Shown: positions 24,500-37,940, numbered from the stretch's first letter. The stretch: DNA of 64,000 bases from Sclerodactyla briareus (GCA_026419785.1 JAODTK010000999.1:805070-869069); one strand, 5' to 3'. Program-made: numbers and translations. The notes: generated from the sequence alone by a model not told the origin.

Positions 24500-26240
24500 G
24501 TTAATTTTTTATTTTATTTTATCAGCCTTTTTGGAATACCGTGGACAATAACATGTTGCAAGCATGATTCAAGTGAATTGGGTATACCACAGGTAATATG
24601 CAAAAATGCACCTATAGTTAGGCACTTCCTTCTAGCTCTAAAAAAATACCCTGACAAGCGTAAACTCAAGGCATTTTGTCATTAAATCACCACATAGGAT
24701 ACTCATTAATTAAATTGTGGTCCCAGGTCGTCTATATCTGTGGGTTCAATTCGAAATATTCCCGACATGGGGTATGGATGGCCTCCATATGCAAACTCTG
24801 AGAAAAAAAGGAACACAAAAAACAGAGTGAAAGTGCCATCCTGCTGCTGGAAACAGGAAGGGGCAGGAAGGCCGGCCCACGAACCAACCAAAATAGGAAA
24901 TATAAGCAGCGCATGGATGAGAAGGGCTGAAATTATTCTACTGAAAATATTCTATGGAGAAGGAGCCAGAAAGAGGCAGAAATGAGCAATTTTTTTAGGG
25001 AAGAGATCTGTCTGGACTGGGAATGAAACACCTTCCTCTTTCTAGACTCCTACATGTATGCCTGTGGCCTATCTGTAAATTTTCAATATTTCAGTCCTAT
25101 GTTTAGTCAGCAGTCTGCCATAAAAAAATGTTATCTATATTGTCTGAACTCTGATCAGTAGGAGGCGAGTCACATTATCTGCCCTCTGATCTGTAGGAGA
25201 CCGGGGACTGGTGATAACATCTATAGTATGCACACATACATGTATAGAAATGATATACATAAGCTGAGCAGCCCTAACAGGGTCTAGTATGCCTGCCTGC
25301 TGCTTGCATGTCATTCTCCACTTCTCTGACCTAGTTTCAACATATCTATAAAGGAAGGTGAATTGGTGTCAATATCTCGGTGATGACAATTGGTCCTGTT
25401 CCAGATGATTACTGAAAACATCATGCATGGTACAAGTAACCTGGTTTATCTTGGCAATGAAATGAATGAACTATGTTAACAGATATGCAAGGCAGAAATA
25501 TTGACAAATAGTCGAGCCTCGATGTTCATTAGCCTCAGATGACTTTTGACATGACCCCCAAAACAACAGAGATCATGCATCCATTATGATGCACCCACAT
25601 ACCAACTATGAGCTTCATTCACCCTAATGGTGTCAAGTTATCATTTTCACAAGCCAGAATTGGCCAAAATATTCATTTGTCAACTTTTTCCCTTTGCTGA
25701 CCTTGGATGATTTTGACCTGATCTCAAAACGATAGGGTTAGTGTACTCATTATGAGGAACCCATGAACCCAAGTGTCAGCTTAATCCATCCAGATGGGGT
25801 GGAGTTATGTCCACAAGCCAAAACTGGCCACAGTATCAATGTTCCTATTCTTACTGAACCTGACCCGATCTACATAACATAAGAAACAATGAGACTCCCA
25901 AAAGGTTCATGTACTGGGAATGGGGAACCAACATACGAAGTATGAGCTTAGCACGCACAATGCATGACTGCATAGATTCCTCTAATAGAAATGGAGAACC
26001 TCATATTCTATGATTTTAATGAATATTCATGAGCACCAAAGGCCATTTCAGCTCCGCAGTGGCATTGAAACACGTCAAGAATCAGCATCAGCAATAACCT
26101 TCTCCTCTCTAATCTCGAGGCAATTTTTTTTTTTGTGATAGCTTGTCATCAAGAAGTGCATTTTCTTTATCATTCCATGGGATCCTGGATGTGGAGAACT
26201 TGCAATGTCTCTGTACATTTTTTTTGTAAAAAAAAGTTGG
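24500..26240. other. No gene; dimer-repeat fragments
   Basis: Between 24.5 and 25.5 kb I see nothing assignable; a GATCTGTAGGAG/GATCAGTAGGAG duplication lies near 25155-25200. From about 25540 to 25970 there are forward half-copies of the dimer repeat (CCCACATACCAACTATGAGC, AGTTATCATTTTCACAAGCC and a repeat of the same block about 160 bp later). Confidence 0.5.
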
Positions 26241-26289
26241 AATGTGTCTAGCACACTATTTATTAAACTACCTCGTACTGCCATAAAGC

Positions 26290-26990
26290 TTACAATGAAA
26301 CAAGGCGATCCTCCCCAGTGTCTTGCCTGGTTGCGTCATCAGTGGTTTCTTCTGTCAGTCACTATGCAAACAATTACGAGGTATTCTGTGTGTTGCTTTC
26401 AGATTTTGGTATTAGCATTTAACGACACAGCTTATTAATCAGTGACCCATTTCAAATTCATAAGGACTGATTGTTGACCATGTCTACCAAATGAGTACTA
26501 AGTTTTGTTGAAATGTGACTAAAATTGCCTAAATTATGGGAATTAGAGCCCAATGCCAACTTCCAGTGACCCGGGCACTTTCTAATTCTAAATATTTCAG
26601 GACCAATGGTTGGCCGCACCATATGTTCCATGGAAATCCAACAAACTTTTTGCATAAATGGAGCAAATTATACACACTGATTATACACATTTATACCAAA
26701 TTTCATGAAAATCGAACAAAACCATTTTGCATAAATTTCGCCAACCAAATTATGCAATTTAACAATTCAAATAGCATATTCTACCGCTGAAATCTAACCA
26801 GTTCATCTAGCTTATATCCTGTACCATGTGCCAAACCGAATCACCACAGAACTATGTTTGTCTGTGACCTTGCTATCAAGCTCAAACAATAAATTACATG
26901 ATATAGACTATTAATGACCCTTAACTAGTGACTTTCGTGCCCAAAGTCTATTCAGATTGTGTTCATCCAACAGGATACTAATCAGAATTT
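26290..26990 (+). repeat. Interspersed repeat family B, copy 2
   Basis: Matches 6600-7275 in order: CCCCAGTGTCTTGCCTGGTTG, AGTCACTATGCAAACAATTA, TAGCATTTAACGAC, TAACCAGTTCATCTAGC, CATGTGCCAAACC, CTCAAACAATAAATTACATG and GTGACTTTCGTGCCCAAA. Many small indels separate the copies. Confidence 0.65.
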
Positions 26991-28495
26991 CATCAAAATT
27001 GGTCCTGGACTGCCGCTTCAGGAAATCCTTGCTAAAGAAGAGAGGGACACACATACACACACAACTTTGGCCCAGAACAATTTCAGACTGACCTGTTATG
27101 CTTTCAGGCCATCCAAATAAACACAGATGATCCACATTGTTGTCCGATGTTGGTTCATCCTCAGATCTGCAAATTTGTGCTTGCTGTGTGCAACCCTTCA
27201 TGGAGTGTTAAAGGCCAATAGTCACGTTTATAGGACTGGACTTTTGATAAGACTTTCTATTCAATACATTATGACAGCAAAACCCCAGACGAAATTTCAG
27301 CCAATTTTGAGTGTACTCAGCTACTGCAAAATTTGCCTTGTGACTCAGGGGGGGGAGGGAACCGCAGGATCCCCTAAAACACATGCCAATTTAAAACAGT
27401 ACTCTGAAAATCTTGTACCAAAAAAAATTATAGAAGGGATCCGAATGAAGACCTACAAATTCATTCACGATATACTATAGAATAATCTCATTAATTTATA
27501 GGTGAATACCTTCTTTCCTTTTCCAGTTATCAGAGCGCAAAGATGCAGTGTTCGCTGTGTAGGCCTATGGGCTGGACTTTCATGTTCCCCCGTGAGTAAA
27601 GATTCCTCGAAGTTCTCAAAAGTAAATTGAAATATCTCAACGACTAAACATGCTAGAACCTTTGAATTGGGGGTGTGGGGTTTTCATATGTCCTCTTTTC
27701 ACCAGTGCTAGTTTGAACTTTGAAGCGAATGTGTTACATGACTATTAGCCTTTTGACCACTTAGTGTTTGCACAATATGCTCGTAGCAAACCAGACAAGA
27801 GCATACCGTACTATGAGTTAAGTATGCTGCAGATCAAACAACAGTATGTTCCTCTCCTCCAGAGTCTATGGTGAACTCTACCTCAACTTCACTCTTAATG
27901 GGAACTGCACCCATTACCTCCCGAGGCGAAAAGATTACACCAACTGAGCGGGTTTGCTACTCCTCTCCCACACAGAAAACACTGCTACTGCTGAAAGCTT
28001 GCATCACAAATTGATAACCTATTATTGGTGGTAAAAGCTGGCAAATCCACATCAGGCTCTGAGGTATCGCAATACCCGACACTTGGGGAGATGGAGGTTA
28101 TATTGGTGAACTACAGTAGGGTGCTCTAACCTATATGGACAGGGAAAAAAGTGAATGCGTGATATTTCTAAAATAAAGCAAGGGGTTCGTTGCCACGAGC
28201 CAGACAACTTGTATGACAAATAGATTATTTATTGGAAATATTAACAGTATGGATGTGTGTGAAGTACAAAACTATGTGGAAATCGCAGAAAGAGTTCAGT
28301 GAAAGCAGACATAGAATGCCTTGGGACTGCATCCAGTGAGAATAGGAACCTGTAATACACAATTACAATTAATATTCAGGACTACATTCGTTTCTGCAGA
28401 CATTCAAATTTTACAGTCACTGCTCTAGTTTCCAATTAAATGCATGCCATGACTGTGGGGCGATAATGGCTACAGACACATTAACACATATGTTA
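26991..28495. other. No supported gene
   Basis: Anonymous sequence. The longest open frame (117 codons, about 27127-27480, plus) has no recognised domain and the codon content looks random. The block is followed directly by the 65-bp satellite. Confidence 0.4.
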
Positions 28496-28499
28496 TAGT

Positions 28500-29475
28500 A
28501 TATTCTTCTGTGATAGGCGGGTTTACAATTCCACAATGCCCAGCAAGTTTCATTATGGTTCAAGCCCAAATCTGTAATAGGCGGGGTATACCATTCCACA
28601 ATGCCCAGCAAGTTTCATTATGGTTTTCAAGCCCAAATCTGTGATAGGCGGGGCATACTATACCACAATGCCCAGTGAGTTTCATTATGGTTCAAGTCCA
28701 AATCTGTAATAGGCGGGGTATACCATTCCACAATACCCAGTAAGTTTCATTATGGTTCAAGCCCAAATCTGTAATAGGCGGGGGGTATACCATTCCACAA
28801 TACCCAATAAGTTTCATTATGGTTCAATCCCAAATATATGATAGGCGAGGTATACTATACCACAATGCCCAGTGAGTTTCATTATGGTTCAAGTCCAAAT
28901 CTGTAATAGGTGGGGTATACTATTCCAATGGTTCAAGCCCAAATCTGTAATAGGCGGGGTATACCATTCCACAATGCCCAGTGAGTTTCATTATGGTTCA
29001 AGTCCAAATCCGTAATAGGCGGGGTATACCATTCCACAATACCCAGTGAGTTTCATTATGGTTCAAGCCCAAATCTATGATAGGCGAGGTATACCATTCC
29101 ACAATACCCAGTGAGTTTCATTATGGTTCAAGCCCAAATCTATGATAGGCGAGGTATACCATTCCACAATACCCAGTGAGTTTCATTATGGTTCAAGTCC
29201 AAATCTGTGATAGGCGGGGGGTATACCATTCCACAATACCCAGTAAGTTTCATTATGGTTCATGCCCAAATCTATGATAGGCGAGGTATAACATTCCACA
29301 ATGCCCAGTAAATTTCAATATGGTGCAGGTTCAAATCTGTGATAGGCAGGTTAAATTTGTTTTAAAACAATTCCACAATGCCCAGCCCAGTAAGTTTTAT
29401 TATGGTTCAAGCCCAAATCTGTGATAGGCAGGGTATTCCATTTCACAATGCTCAGCAAGTTCCAGGATTTTCAAA
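28500..29475 (+). repeat. Tandem repeat array, unit about 65 bp, about 15 copies
   Basis: The unit contains GATAGGCGGGGTATACCATT, CCACAATGCCCAGTGAGTTT and CATTATGGTTCAAGCCCAAA. Spacing between successive AGGCG anchors is 64-67 bp for most copies, with one short copy near 28908-28952 and expanded, degenerate copies after 29344. A single decayed copy appears again near 29620-29670. Confidence 0.9.
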
Positions 29476-29869
29476 TCCAAGGGTACTGGGAGTCTGGGAT
29501 TCTTGGGTAATTTTTCTGTGTCCGCCCTAAGGGTCCCTTCTGTGCAGTTTCCAGGTTCTTGGGACCCTAAGTATCAGGTTACCAAATCTCTGAATTCCAC
29601 GTGCGTTTTCAAGTAATCCTCTATGATAAGCTGGAAATACTATTCCACAAAATGCTTATTTTTATTATGGCGCAAGTCTTTCCCTCTCTCTCTTTTAATA
29701 CCATCATCCTAATATGAGCTCATGCAATAGTGGAGGCAATTGCATCTTTACCACCTTTATGAATCTTGTGTCCCAATTGAAGCACAGTGCAAATTGGGAA
29801 AAGGCCGGGTCCAAAACAACTCGAGTCCAGATAACATTGGGGGGGGGGGGGGGGGTGTTCTCTCTTACG

Positions 29870-30100
29870 TTTGGTAGATACCGCTCTGCACCTATTCATT
29901 TTGTGGGTACAATGGGCCTTGGAGCGGGGTAGAGTTAGGCGGGTTGTGTCTGCTGAAGATCTGAGGGTACGTCTGGGAGTATGGAGAACTAGTTTTGTAG
30001 ATATGGATTCTGGAGCTAGGCTTTTCAGAGACTTGTAGTTGTATACTAAGGAAGAACCTTGAAAACCTTTGACACTCAACCAGTGAACGATCGGAGAAGG
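29870..30100 (-). pseudogene. LINE reverse transcriptase C-terminal relic (L2/CR1-like)
   Basis: Within a 229-codon minus-strand open frame (29720-30409), the segment from residue about 109 on reads HWLSVKG, YNYKSLKSLAPE, TPRRTLRSSADTTRL and VPRS-type motifs. This is the pattern found after the RT domain of L2/CR1-type non-LTR elements (HWLPVxxR, YKxLNGxAPxYI, RxLRSS, xVPRxR). The rest of the open frame has no recognisable similarity and no upstream RT motif, so it is a fragment. A 17-base G-run at 29839-29855 sits at its downstream end. Confidence 0.75.
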
Positions 30101-30984
30101 GGCTTTGCGTCGACTGCTCAGCTGAAAACACAACCCTGGCAGCACATCTTCATATCTTCTCATGCATGTACAATTCCTTGAATTATGTTCAATCAAATAA
30201 TTTGCATTCATGCATTGCACTCCAATTAGAATGAATATGGGATGGTTTGAGCCTCGTCTATGACAGATGAGGAATACTGAGCGCATAAGCACAATGCTGG
30301 GCTGGATGAGCCTATGGGTCTGGTTGTTAGGTGAGCGTACATTGCTCACACCGAAAACAGGTACAAACAAGATTCCTCCGTTAGCGATATCAATGTGGCG
30401 TATATTCAAACTGTTGTTGTAGTTTAGTGAAGTGAGTAATGAAAGTTCGGTTCATGTGAGTGATCAGGGATGGATTATCCCATAAGGGCAATTTTTAGAT
30501 ATTGTTCTGTACACTGTTCAAAAAGGGAACAGTATGTGTGTGTACTGTTCGACTTTAGCCTCAATTATATCATACCATTGCAATCAACATGAACAGGTTA
30601 TTAAAGTTCCATCAGCCTTGTAAAATATTACACAAAAAAAACAAGAACAATGATATTGAAAATGAAGGCATTGTTTGATACCTCATCTACAAAAGAACTT
30701 CAGTTCGAATCACAGCACTCAATCATTCCTTGCGTCGGAGGAAAATTGTGATCAGTCTGCAAATTTCGAAAAAGCCGGTCGGGAGAAACTAATGTATTCG
30801 CTTTGCCACAGGACCTATTCCACAAAATATGTAATTTTGGACCTACATGTAATACTATTGTTTCACAGTACAGGTATGTGTTTTCATATCAATACAAAGG
30901 ATTCATAACTTTATGTGATTGATATTACTGTAATTGCGGGAGGTTAACAGATTCAACCCTCCCTATAATATATACAAGCATCTA

Positions 30985-33740
30985 CCAAAACAATAGGGAA
31001 AAGTCCGGCGGGGTAAAACCGCCAGACGTAATACCCACATCTCCTATTCAAGAAATTGCCCACGAGCGAACATGAAACCGGACAATCTTCGTGGAAAGAA
31101 GACATATAGACTTGGGTACAGGTAATGGTATCCATAATGCACTTGTTAAGTGTATGAGGCACCCCCAAAGCCCCGACAAGGGCGTCTTAATAAGCACATT
31201 GTATTCCCAAAGATTCGACCTTAACCACATGACCACTGGACAGAGGTTCTAATTCAGGTCAGAGGTCACCACACATTGCAGGTCACACCAGTATAATCAC
31301 AATGGGGAACCATCCAGCCTTCGCAGATATTCAATTCTCCGATATAGCCAAAAAACGTTTCTGGGACCCCTAAGTGACCTCGAATGACCTTAATGATATG
31401 ACAGTTTCTATGAAAATTGTTACTCTCTCAGTGATCATCCCCTCCCTAGGAGCCTTTGCATTCTGATGAACACACCCAGTGCTATTGCCGAAAATGTAAC
31501 TAAAATCCGTTTTTGACCCACCCTAATGCCTTTAATGACCTTCAATGACTTTCGGTTTTTAATGAAAATTGTTACACCCATGGATGCATCCACTCCTAGA
31601 AGCATATTGCTCCAATGAACCTGTCCAATGTTTTATTGTTGAAATAGGTTTAAAATTGAACTTTTGCCCCCTTGTAACTACCAAAATCCAAAGTAAGTGT
31701 CCGATCCAAGCCGGGAGTTGTTTCTCTCCATAAAGCCACAAGCTCAATCAAACCCAAAAATAACCCGTTTTCTTCTTTTTTTGTTTTGCCCGTTGAATCC
31801 TCAAATAAGCACATTATTCAAGATTCGACCTCCACCCACATGACCACCCGACAGAGGTCAATTCAGGTCAGAGGTCCACACCATGCAGGTCACCATTATA
31901 TCACAATGGGGAACCAGCCAGCCTTCGCAGATATTCAATTTTCCATTATAGCCAAAAACATTTCGACCCCTACGTGACCTCGATGACTTTAATGATATGA
32001 CAGATATTCTTTATGAAAATTGTTACTCTCCAAGTGATACAAATCCACTCCTAGGAGCATTTTGCATTCCTGCTGAACACACCCAGTGCTATTGCCGAAA
32101 AAGTAATAAATCAGTTTTTGAGACCCCTAAGTGACATTTAATGACCTTCCAAGTGGACATGGCGGTTTTTATAAAATTGTTACACGGGAACTCCATGATG
32201 CATCCACTCCTAGCAGCAATATTGATTTCCAATGGAACATTTCCATGTTTTATCGAAAAGTTTTAAAATTGAACTTTGAACCCTTATAACTACCAAAGTA
32301 AATGTCGCTATTCGAAGCGGGAGTGTGTTTTCCCCCTCCATAAAGCACACCAAAGCTCTATCACATATCCAAATATTAACCAGTTTCTATTTTTTTGCCC
32401 ATAATTCCTAACTAAGCCCATTTATTTCAAGATTCGACCTTAAAAAAAAAAACCACATGACCAACCCACCCGGACAGAGGTCAAATTCATGTTCGAGTGG
32501 CTCACAACACATGCAGTCAACAATTATATCACACCTGGTGAACCATCCCCTTCGCGATATTCAATTCTCCGCTTCAGCAGGCAAAAAACAGTTTTTGCCG
32601 ACCTTCAATGATAAACATGACCGTTTTTATGAGAATGGGTGTACTCTCCATGATGAGTACATCCACTCCTAGGCAGCATTTTGCTTCTGATGAACCCACC
32701 CAGTGCTATTGGCCAGACTGAAATAGTAGCTGAAATCAGTTTTTCTTGCCCCTAAGTGCCCTTTAATGTACCTTTCCATGACATGGCGGTTTTCATGAAA
32801 ATTGTTTACCTCTTCCTGTATTCATCACTCCTATAGGCATATTCATTCCAATGAACAGGTCCAATGATATTGCGAAAAAAGTATTAAACTCACATGTTGA
32901 CTGATCATGAACAACTATATGCAATTGAGTCCCACAATTTACCCTCAGTGTCTATGATGCTATTGAATAAATTTTATCAGGACTGGTAGTAGGTTCCTAT
33001 TCAACAAAGTTTCGTCCAAATCCCTAAAATTTGAGAAAATATCGGGCTAAATTCTTCTATTATGCTAACGACTATTTAAATTAAACACCCATACTGACCT
33101 TCACAGTGATTCAACGCAACTCTCAATTTTCGGGACTGTTAGAAGGTCTCTCACCAAGTTTTGTGAGAATCCAACAAAGTTATAAATTTGCCTATTGCTA
33201 ATTGGGCCAACTATTATGCAAACATGTCATGCCAGATGACCTCCAGTGACCTCGGGCCACATAGGAAAATTCAATCATCGGCACTGATATTTGGCCCTAT
33301 TCACCAAGTTTTCATTAAAATCCAATGAAATTTTGAAATCTCAATACATTATGCTTAATTAAGGCGACTGGTCCCAAAGAAAATGCAAACTTGACCGCGG
33401 ATGACCTTGAAATTGGCGCCATGTTATTATCGGCTCCAACAACTACCCACAACCACCACGTTGCGTGTGAATCTTGCACGAACTTGAAGTTTTTGCGAAA
33501 AACCTGCAAAATAGAGGGCAACAAATTCACGATATAGCCCATTTTCGAACTTATTATCCGAGATTTAACTCATCGGACATGTGTAACAAAGTGTTGGGTA
33601 AGTCGGATAAAGTGTTAAAGAGAATGAGAGCGCTAAACGCCTAAGTTTCCCCCGGCGGAGGCGGCGGCAGCGTAGACGGCGGCACACACGGCCAAAACCA
33701 TAATATTCCCGAACACGTAGTTTTTACGGGGATATAAATA
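30985..33740 (+). repeat. Long interspersed repeat A, copy 1 (with internal ~600-bp tandem units)
   Basis: This block matches the reverse complement of 58270-60345 over most of its length, beginning near CCGGACAAT..GAAAGAAGACAT and ending at the AAACCATAATATTCCCGAACAC terminus. Inside it, CTTCGCAGATATTCAATT recurs at about 31319, 31922 and 32551, giving a roughly 600-630-bp tandem unit. Each unit contains two related sub-blocks (AAAATTGTTAC..CATCCACTCCTAG). A GGCGG-rich stretch precedes the 3' end. I see no coding capacity. Confidence 0.75.
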
Positions 33741-36000
33741 CAGGGAATATGATATCGATTATTAATCAGTTTTTGAATTGAAATAAATTGATCAATGAAA
33801 TGACCGCGATGGCACACCCCTAACTGTATGGTATCTTCGTAGCTGGAAAAGTATGACATGAATAAAGGCTGAATGAACTTTAATTTAATGACTGTGTTTT
33901 GCATGGACACTGATGTTCATTCATTGTTATCTGCACCCACTGGTACTGAAGTTCACTATTCACAAGATCTCCAGCAAGCCTATGAGTCAACAATTCCTGG
34001 AAACAAGGTCTGGAAGTACAAGAGTATCCATATGATAAGCCCCCCTCATGTTATTCTGCTCAGAACAAATACTGCTTCCCTTTAGCATTTTCAAGTTCCT
34101 ACTGTTTGCTGGTGTCATTCTATTCTCTGGCTTACTTCCCTGGCACAGAGTGAGGTACACCTCTGAATACCTCAATATTGTGAATCCCAGTCTAAGGTTT
34201 CCAATGCTGATTCCGTTTCACCAAGTTCAAAAGCAGTTACCCACAGACATAACCATGAACTTCCTCAGCAGAAATCAAAGGCCATTGGTCATGTAGACTA
34301 TGTTGACTTGGATATTAATTAATTTCTATTCATTCATCATAGTAGCTTAAACACCGGACCCCACGTTCAGTTGATTCAATTGTGCCGATAAGGCCAACCC
34401 ATCTATAACACTGTAAAAAAAATTGCCTGTGACATCACTGGGGAATCGTATGTTCCTTCTACAATTATCAAAGTCAATGTCAACATGTACTTTTTGAAAA
34501 TCTTTCACTAAACAACTATAGATGGGAAAAAACAAAAACATACAAAATCATCCACAAAATATAGAGCATAATCTAATGCATTTCTAATGTGACTAACCGT
34601 TTCGAATTCCTGGGCAAGCTGTGTCTTGTGTGTGAGTGTGTCTCTGTGTGTGTATGTGACACCCCTTGTTTCTGACGATATCTGAAAAACCGATCGATTT
34701 ATTAATTCATATTTCGGGCTGTAGGTTTGGTCTTGTCACTCAGGTGGTGAGATTAACCCTAATTCATATCCGTTGTGTCTGAACGGAATATTTCAAATGG
34801 CGATAACTCCCATTGGCATGATCCGATATGATCTTTGATTACGCAGTACCATTGAGTAATGGAACATATTCAAACATAACGGTCACTTCATTCAAGGTCA
34901 TTGAGGTCAAAATCTATTTTCTGGCCATAACATGAAACCAAATATCTGCCGAGTTTGGGAGGTGCACTATTGTGATCCACTTGGTGACCTTCATCTCTGT
35001 GACCTTTGACCTCAATTTGACCTTCACCATTTTCTATGCCAAATAATTTTTTGTGACCATTTCTGGATCTCAATGGTACCTTCTGATCAAAATGTCCCAT
35101 ATGTTGACCCCATGTGACTATTGTGTTACTGTAGATATCAGAGGTCAAATTTGTTTTATATTCCAATTTGTGCATTAGGATGATTTGTCATGGCAATTCT
35201 TGATGAGGGATTGATGTCAAAAGTAAAATCTTGGAAAGATGTGCCTATTTTTGGAGTTACAGGGCAAGAAAATGCAAACTGCCAATTTTTGGATGTGACA
35301 GTGCTCTGTATGCTAATTACATGGAACAAACTCTAATCAGGCACCCAGTACTCAAGTTACAAGGGGCCAAATGTTAGTTTTAACACCTTTTTGGTAATAG
35401 CAGCTAATGGATGAATTCACATCATATTGCTTGTAAGAATGGGTGCATCCCATTGATGGTTACATTTCTTTGACATATTTATGACTTAAGGGCATAAAAC
35501 TGCCAAATAGTATGTGTTCCTGGCTACCTGCAACAGCTTTGAGTGACAGTTTTTGATGTGGTTCAAATTTTAGGACAGGGTGTAGATCATGGAGAAAAAC
35601 ATTTTTCATAAGGAGGGTCATGTCATCCAAGGTCATTAGGGGTAAAAAAGAGGAACTTTATGACAAACTTTGTTCAAGGTCACTGCGAAAATACAGTCGC
35701 CCGATTTACACAAAACTTGGTGGGTGGGGGACAAAAGTTGGCCCTGAAAATTTGTGTTTTTTTAATTTTATTATCTGAACTTTGTCCGATTTGAATCACT
35801 TCGGGGATTGGACTGTTGTTAGTCCTAAACAACATGAAGGTCATCACAAGGTCACAGGAGTTCAAATTGCATAATTCATGTGATTTTTCTCAACTCTGTC
35901 ATACTTGAAAAACTTGGAAATTGTGGACTACAGTTGGTCCTGAACAACTGATAGGACATTGTCACTGGAGGTCAAATGGCCTTGTTTAATGTGCTTTTTC
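33741..36000. other. No supported gene; AGGTCA-rich repeat-like block
   Basis: 33873-34296 is open but unrecognised. From about 34690 to 35960 the sequence is repeat-like text rich in GGTCA/TGACC motifs, including a perfect TGACCT-T-TGACCT at 35000-35012. A GT-rich tract lies at 34620-34662. Confidence 0.4.
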
Positions 36001-37355
36001 CAACATGGTCGACAAGGGTTGTTTCTGCGGGGATATACAGTACACAATGGCTGTTTACCCGCTTGCATATGTTTAGTTTATAACAGGAGTTGCTTGCCTC
36101 CCCATTTTTTCATTAAAAGCCATAGTCATGTAAATATGTCAGCCAAACCCCCAGATGTGGTGTGGGGCTTTGATACGTCTTCTTTTCACCTGTGTGAGCT
36201 CAAAGGAAATATGTTGTCTGACCATGGGCCTTTGAGGGACAATCATTGGTTAACACTTTAAAGAATCACAGGTCTAAATTCAATGTGACTAAAGATCAAT
36301 ACTATACTTGCTTGTCCTTATCAGCATCAGTATATGAGCTGTCAATTTGTTTACACTCTTGGCCTGTTTCAGGATTCTTACACTTTGGGCATGCGCATTT
36401 GTGAACATTTGTCTGACCATAGGCCTTTGAGGAACAATCATGGTTAACACTTTAAAGAATCACAGGTCTAAATTCAATGTGACTAAAGATCAATACTATA
36501 ATGTACTTGCTTGTCCTTATCAGCATCAGTATATGAGTGGTCGGTTTGTTTACACTCTTGGCCTGTTTCAGGATTCTTACACTTTGGGCATGCGCATTTG
36601 TGAACATTTGTCTGACCATAGGCCTTTGAGGAACAATCATTGGTTAACACTTTAAAGAATCACAGGTCTAAATTCAATGTGACTAAAGATCAATACTATA
36701 ATGTACTTGCTTGTCCTTATCAGCATCAGTATATGAGTGGTCGGTTTGTTTACCACTCTTGGCCTGTTTCAGGATATATACACTTTGGGCATGCACATTT
36801 GTGAATATTTGTGAACTGTGAACAGGCCTATCAGAAGGATGTACCAAAGCTCAATGCACATCTATTGTTAATAGCTGAAGCCTGGTGCCCACTGCCCGTT
36901 GATGCCGACGTGATGCATCACATCTAGGCAACCTTGCGGGGCAAAAACATGTTTTGGCAGGAAGCATTTCAGCAGATAGGCTATTGTGCATGGGCAATGA
37001 TGCCGGGTTTCAATTTTGTAAGGCCCAGGGTTTGGGTAAAGTCCTTTGCATGGGGAAAAAAAATAACAGTTCCAACTTCCACCACGACCGACTTGTTTCA
37101 AAGCATAGTCTCTATGGAGGGCCAAGGAAGAGTCCATGAGGCAAAAAGCCACTTACTGTACATGGGAAAACATTAAGGGGGGAAATCCCATTACCTGGGC
37201 TACACTCACAGGAGAGTATGAAGGGGAAGATGAGTGTCGGAATCCTCTTGGCAGACGAAAAAGTAACTAGATATGTGCAGGCGGGTAACCGCCGACGTGT
37301 ATATCCCCGCAGAAATGGCTTTTGTGTTGCCCTCGTTTGGAGAAGGCACATTGAA
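36001..37355. mobile_element. Non-autonomous element with long terminal inverted repeats
   Basis: The left end (TTTCTGCGGGGATATACA, then TTTACCCGCTTGCATATGTT, then TGCCTCCCCATTTTTTCAT) aligns with the complement of the right end near 37317 and inwards (TTTCTGCGGGGATATACACG, then TTACCCGCCTGCACATATCT). The similarity extends for roughly 100 bp with indels. The interior holds three tandem copies of a 195-199-bp unit. There is no transposase. The target duplication is not resolved. Confidence 0.6.
36215..36810 (+). repeat. Tandem repeat, three copies of about 197 bp
   Basis: The anchor TCTGACCATAGGCCTTTGAG (first copy CCATGGGCC) occurs at 36217, 36412 and 36611. Copies share TTTAAAGAATCACAGGTCTA, CTTGTCCTTATCAGCATCAG and TTGGCCTGTTTCAGGAT. 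They are very similar apart from a few small indels, so the duplication is recent. Confidence 0.9.
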
Positions 37356-37399
37356 GTTTATGTCCATTTTACTCTAGTACTTCGAAATGCCCCTACCTG

Positions 37400-37940
37400 T
37401 TGTTCAAGACCAACGGTAGTTCCCATCTCCAAGTTTTCGTTCGAATCTGACAAAGTTAGAAAAATCTCGAATAAAATGCAAATTTGACCTCTGTGACCTT
37501 GTAATTAAACCGTCATGCCTTCGGGACCACTTTTTGTCCCCACTCATCAAGTTTCATGTAAATCAGACTAACTCTGTATTTTCGCACAAAAAAACCCGAC
37601 AAATTTTGACCTCCAGTGACCTTGAAATCACCGACATGTTTTTTCGGGACTATTTTTTGATCCCCATCCAGCCGAGTTCATGTAATCAAGACCAACTCCT
37701 GTTTTGTGGGTTCACCTGCAAAATAGAGGACACCAAACATGCAGTGATGCCCGACTTTCAACTCATCCAGATTTTGCTAGTACGGACTTGTGTACCAAGG
37801 TTCAGATTGATCGGATAAAACAATGAAGAGTTACTGCGCTAACGCCTTAAAGTTTCTGGAGGCGCGGCGGCGGAGAACGGCTGGCTACCCCCCTAGAAAC
37901 CATAATATCCCTGAACACGTACAGTGTTGCAGGGATCTAA
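37400..37940 (+). repeat. Long interspersed repeat A, partial copy
   Basis: Shares with copy 1 the run of GTGACCTTGAAAT-type phrases, CGGATAAA.., a GGCGGCGG-rich stretch, and the terminal AAACCATAATATCCCTGAACAC hairpin (37907-37936). Only the 3' part of the family is present. Confidence 0.6.

Noticed and set aside
28500-29475. CRISPR-like array (regular repeats)
   Set aside because: Copies are contiguous 65-bp tandem units without unique spacers, in an animal genome. It is a minisatellite.
29720-30409. Longest single open frame (229 codons, minus) as a host gene
   Set aside because: Only its C-terminal third is recognisable and that part is a LINE fragment. The N-terminal half lacks similarity and the frame runs through a 17-base homopolymer.
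33873-34296. Open frames with near-coding appearance at 33.9-34.3 kb
   Set aside because: No domain, and no consistent pair of splice sites joins the two frames.
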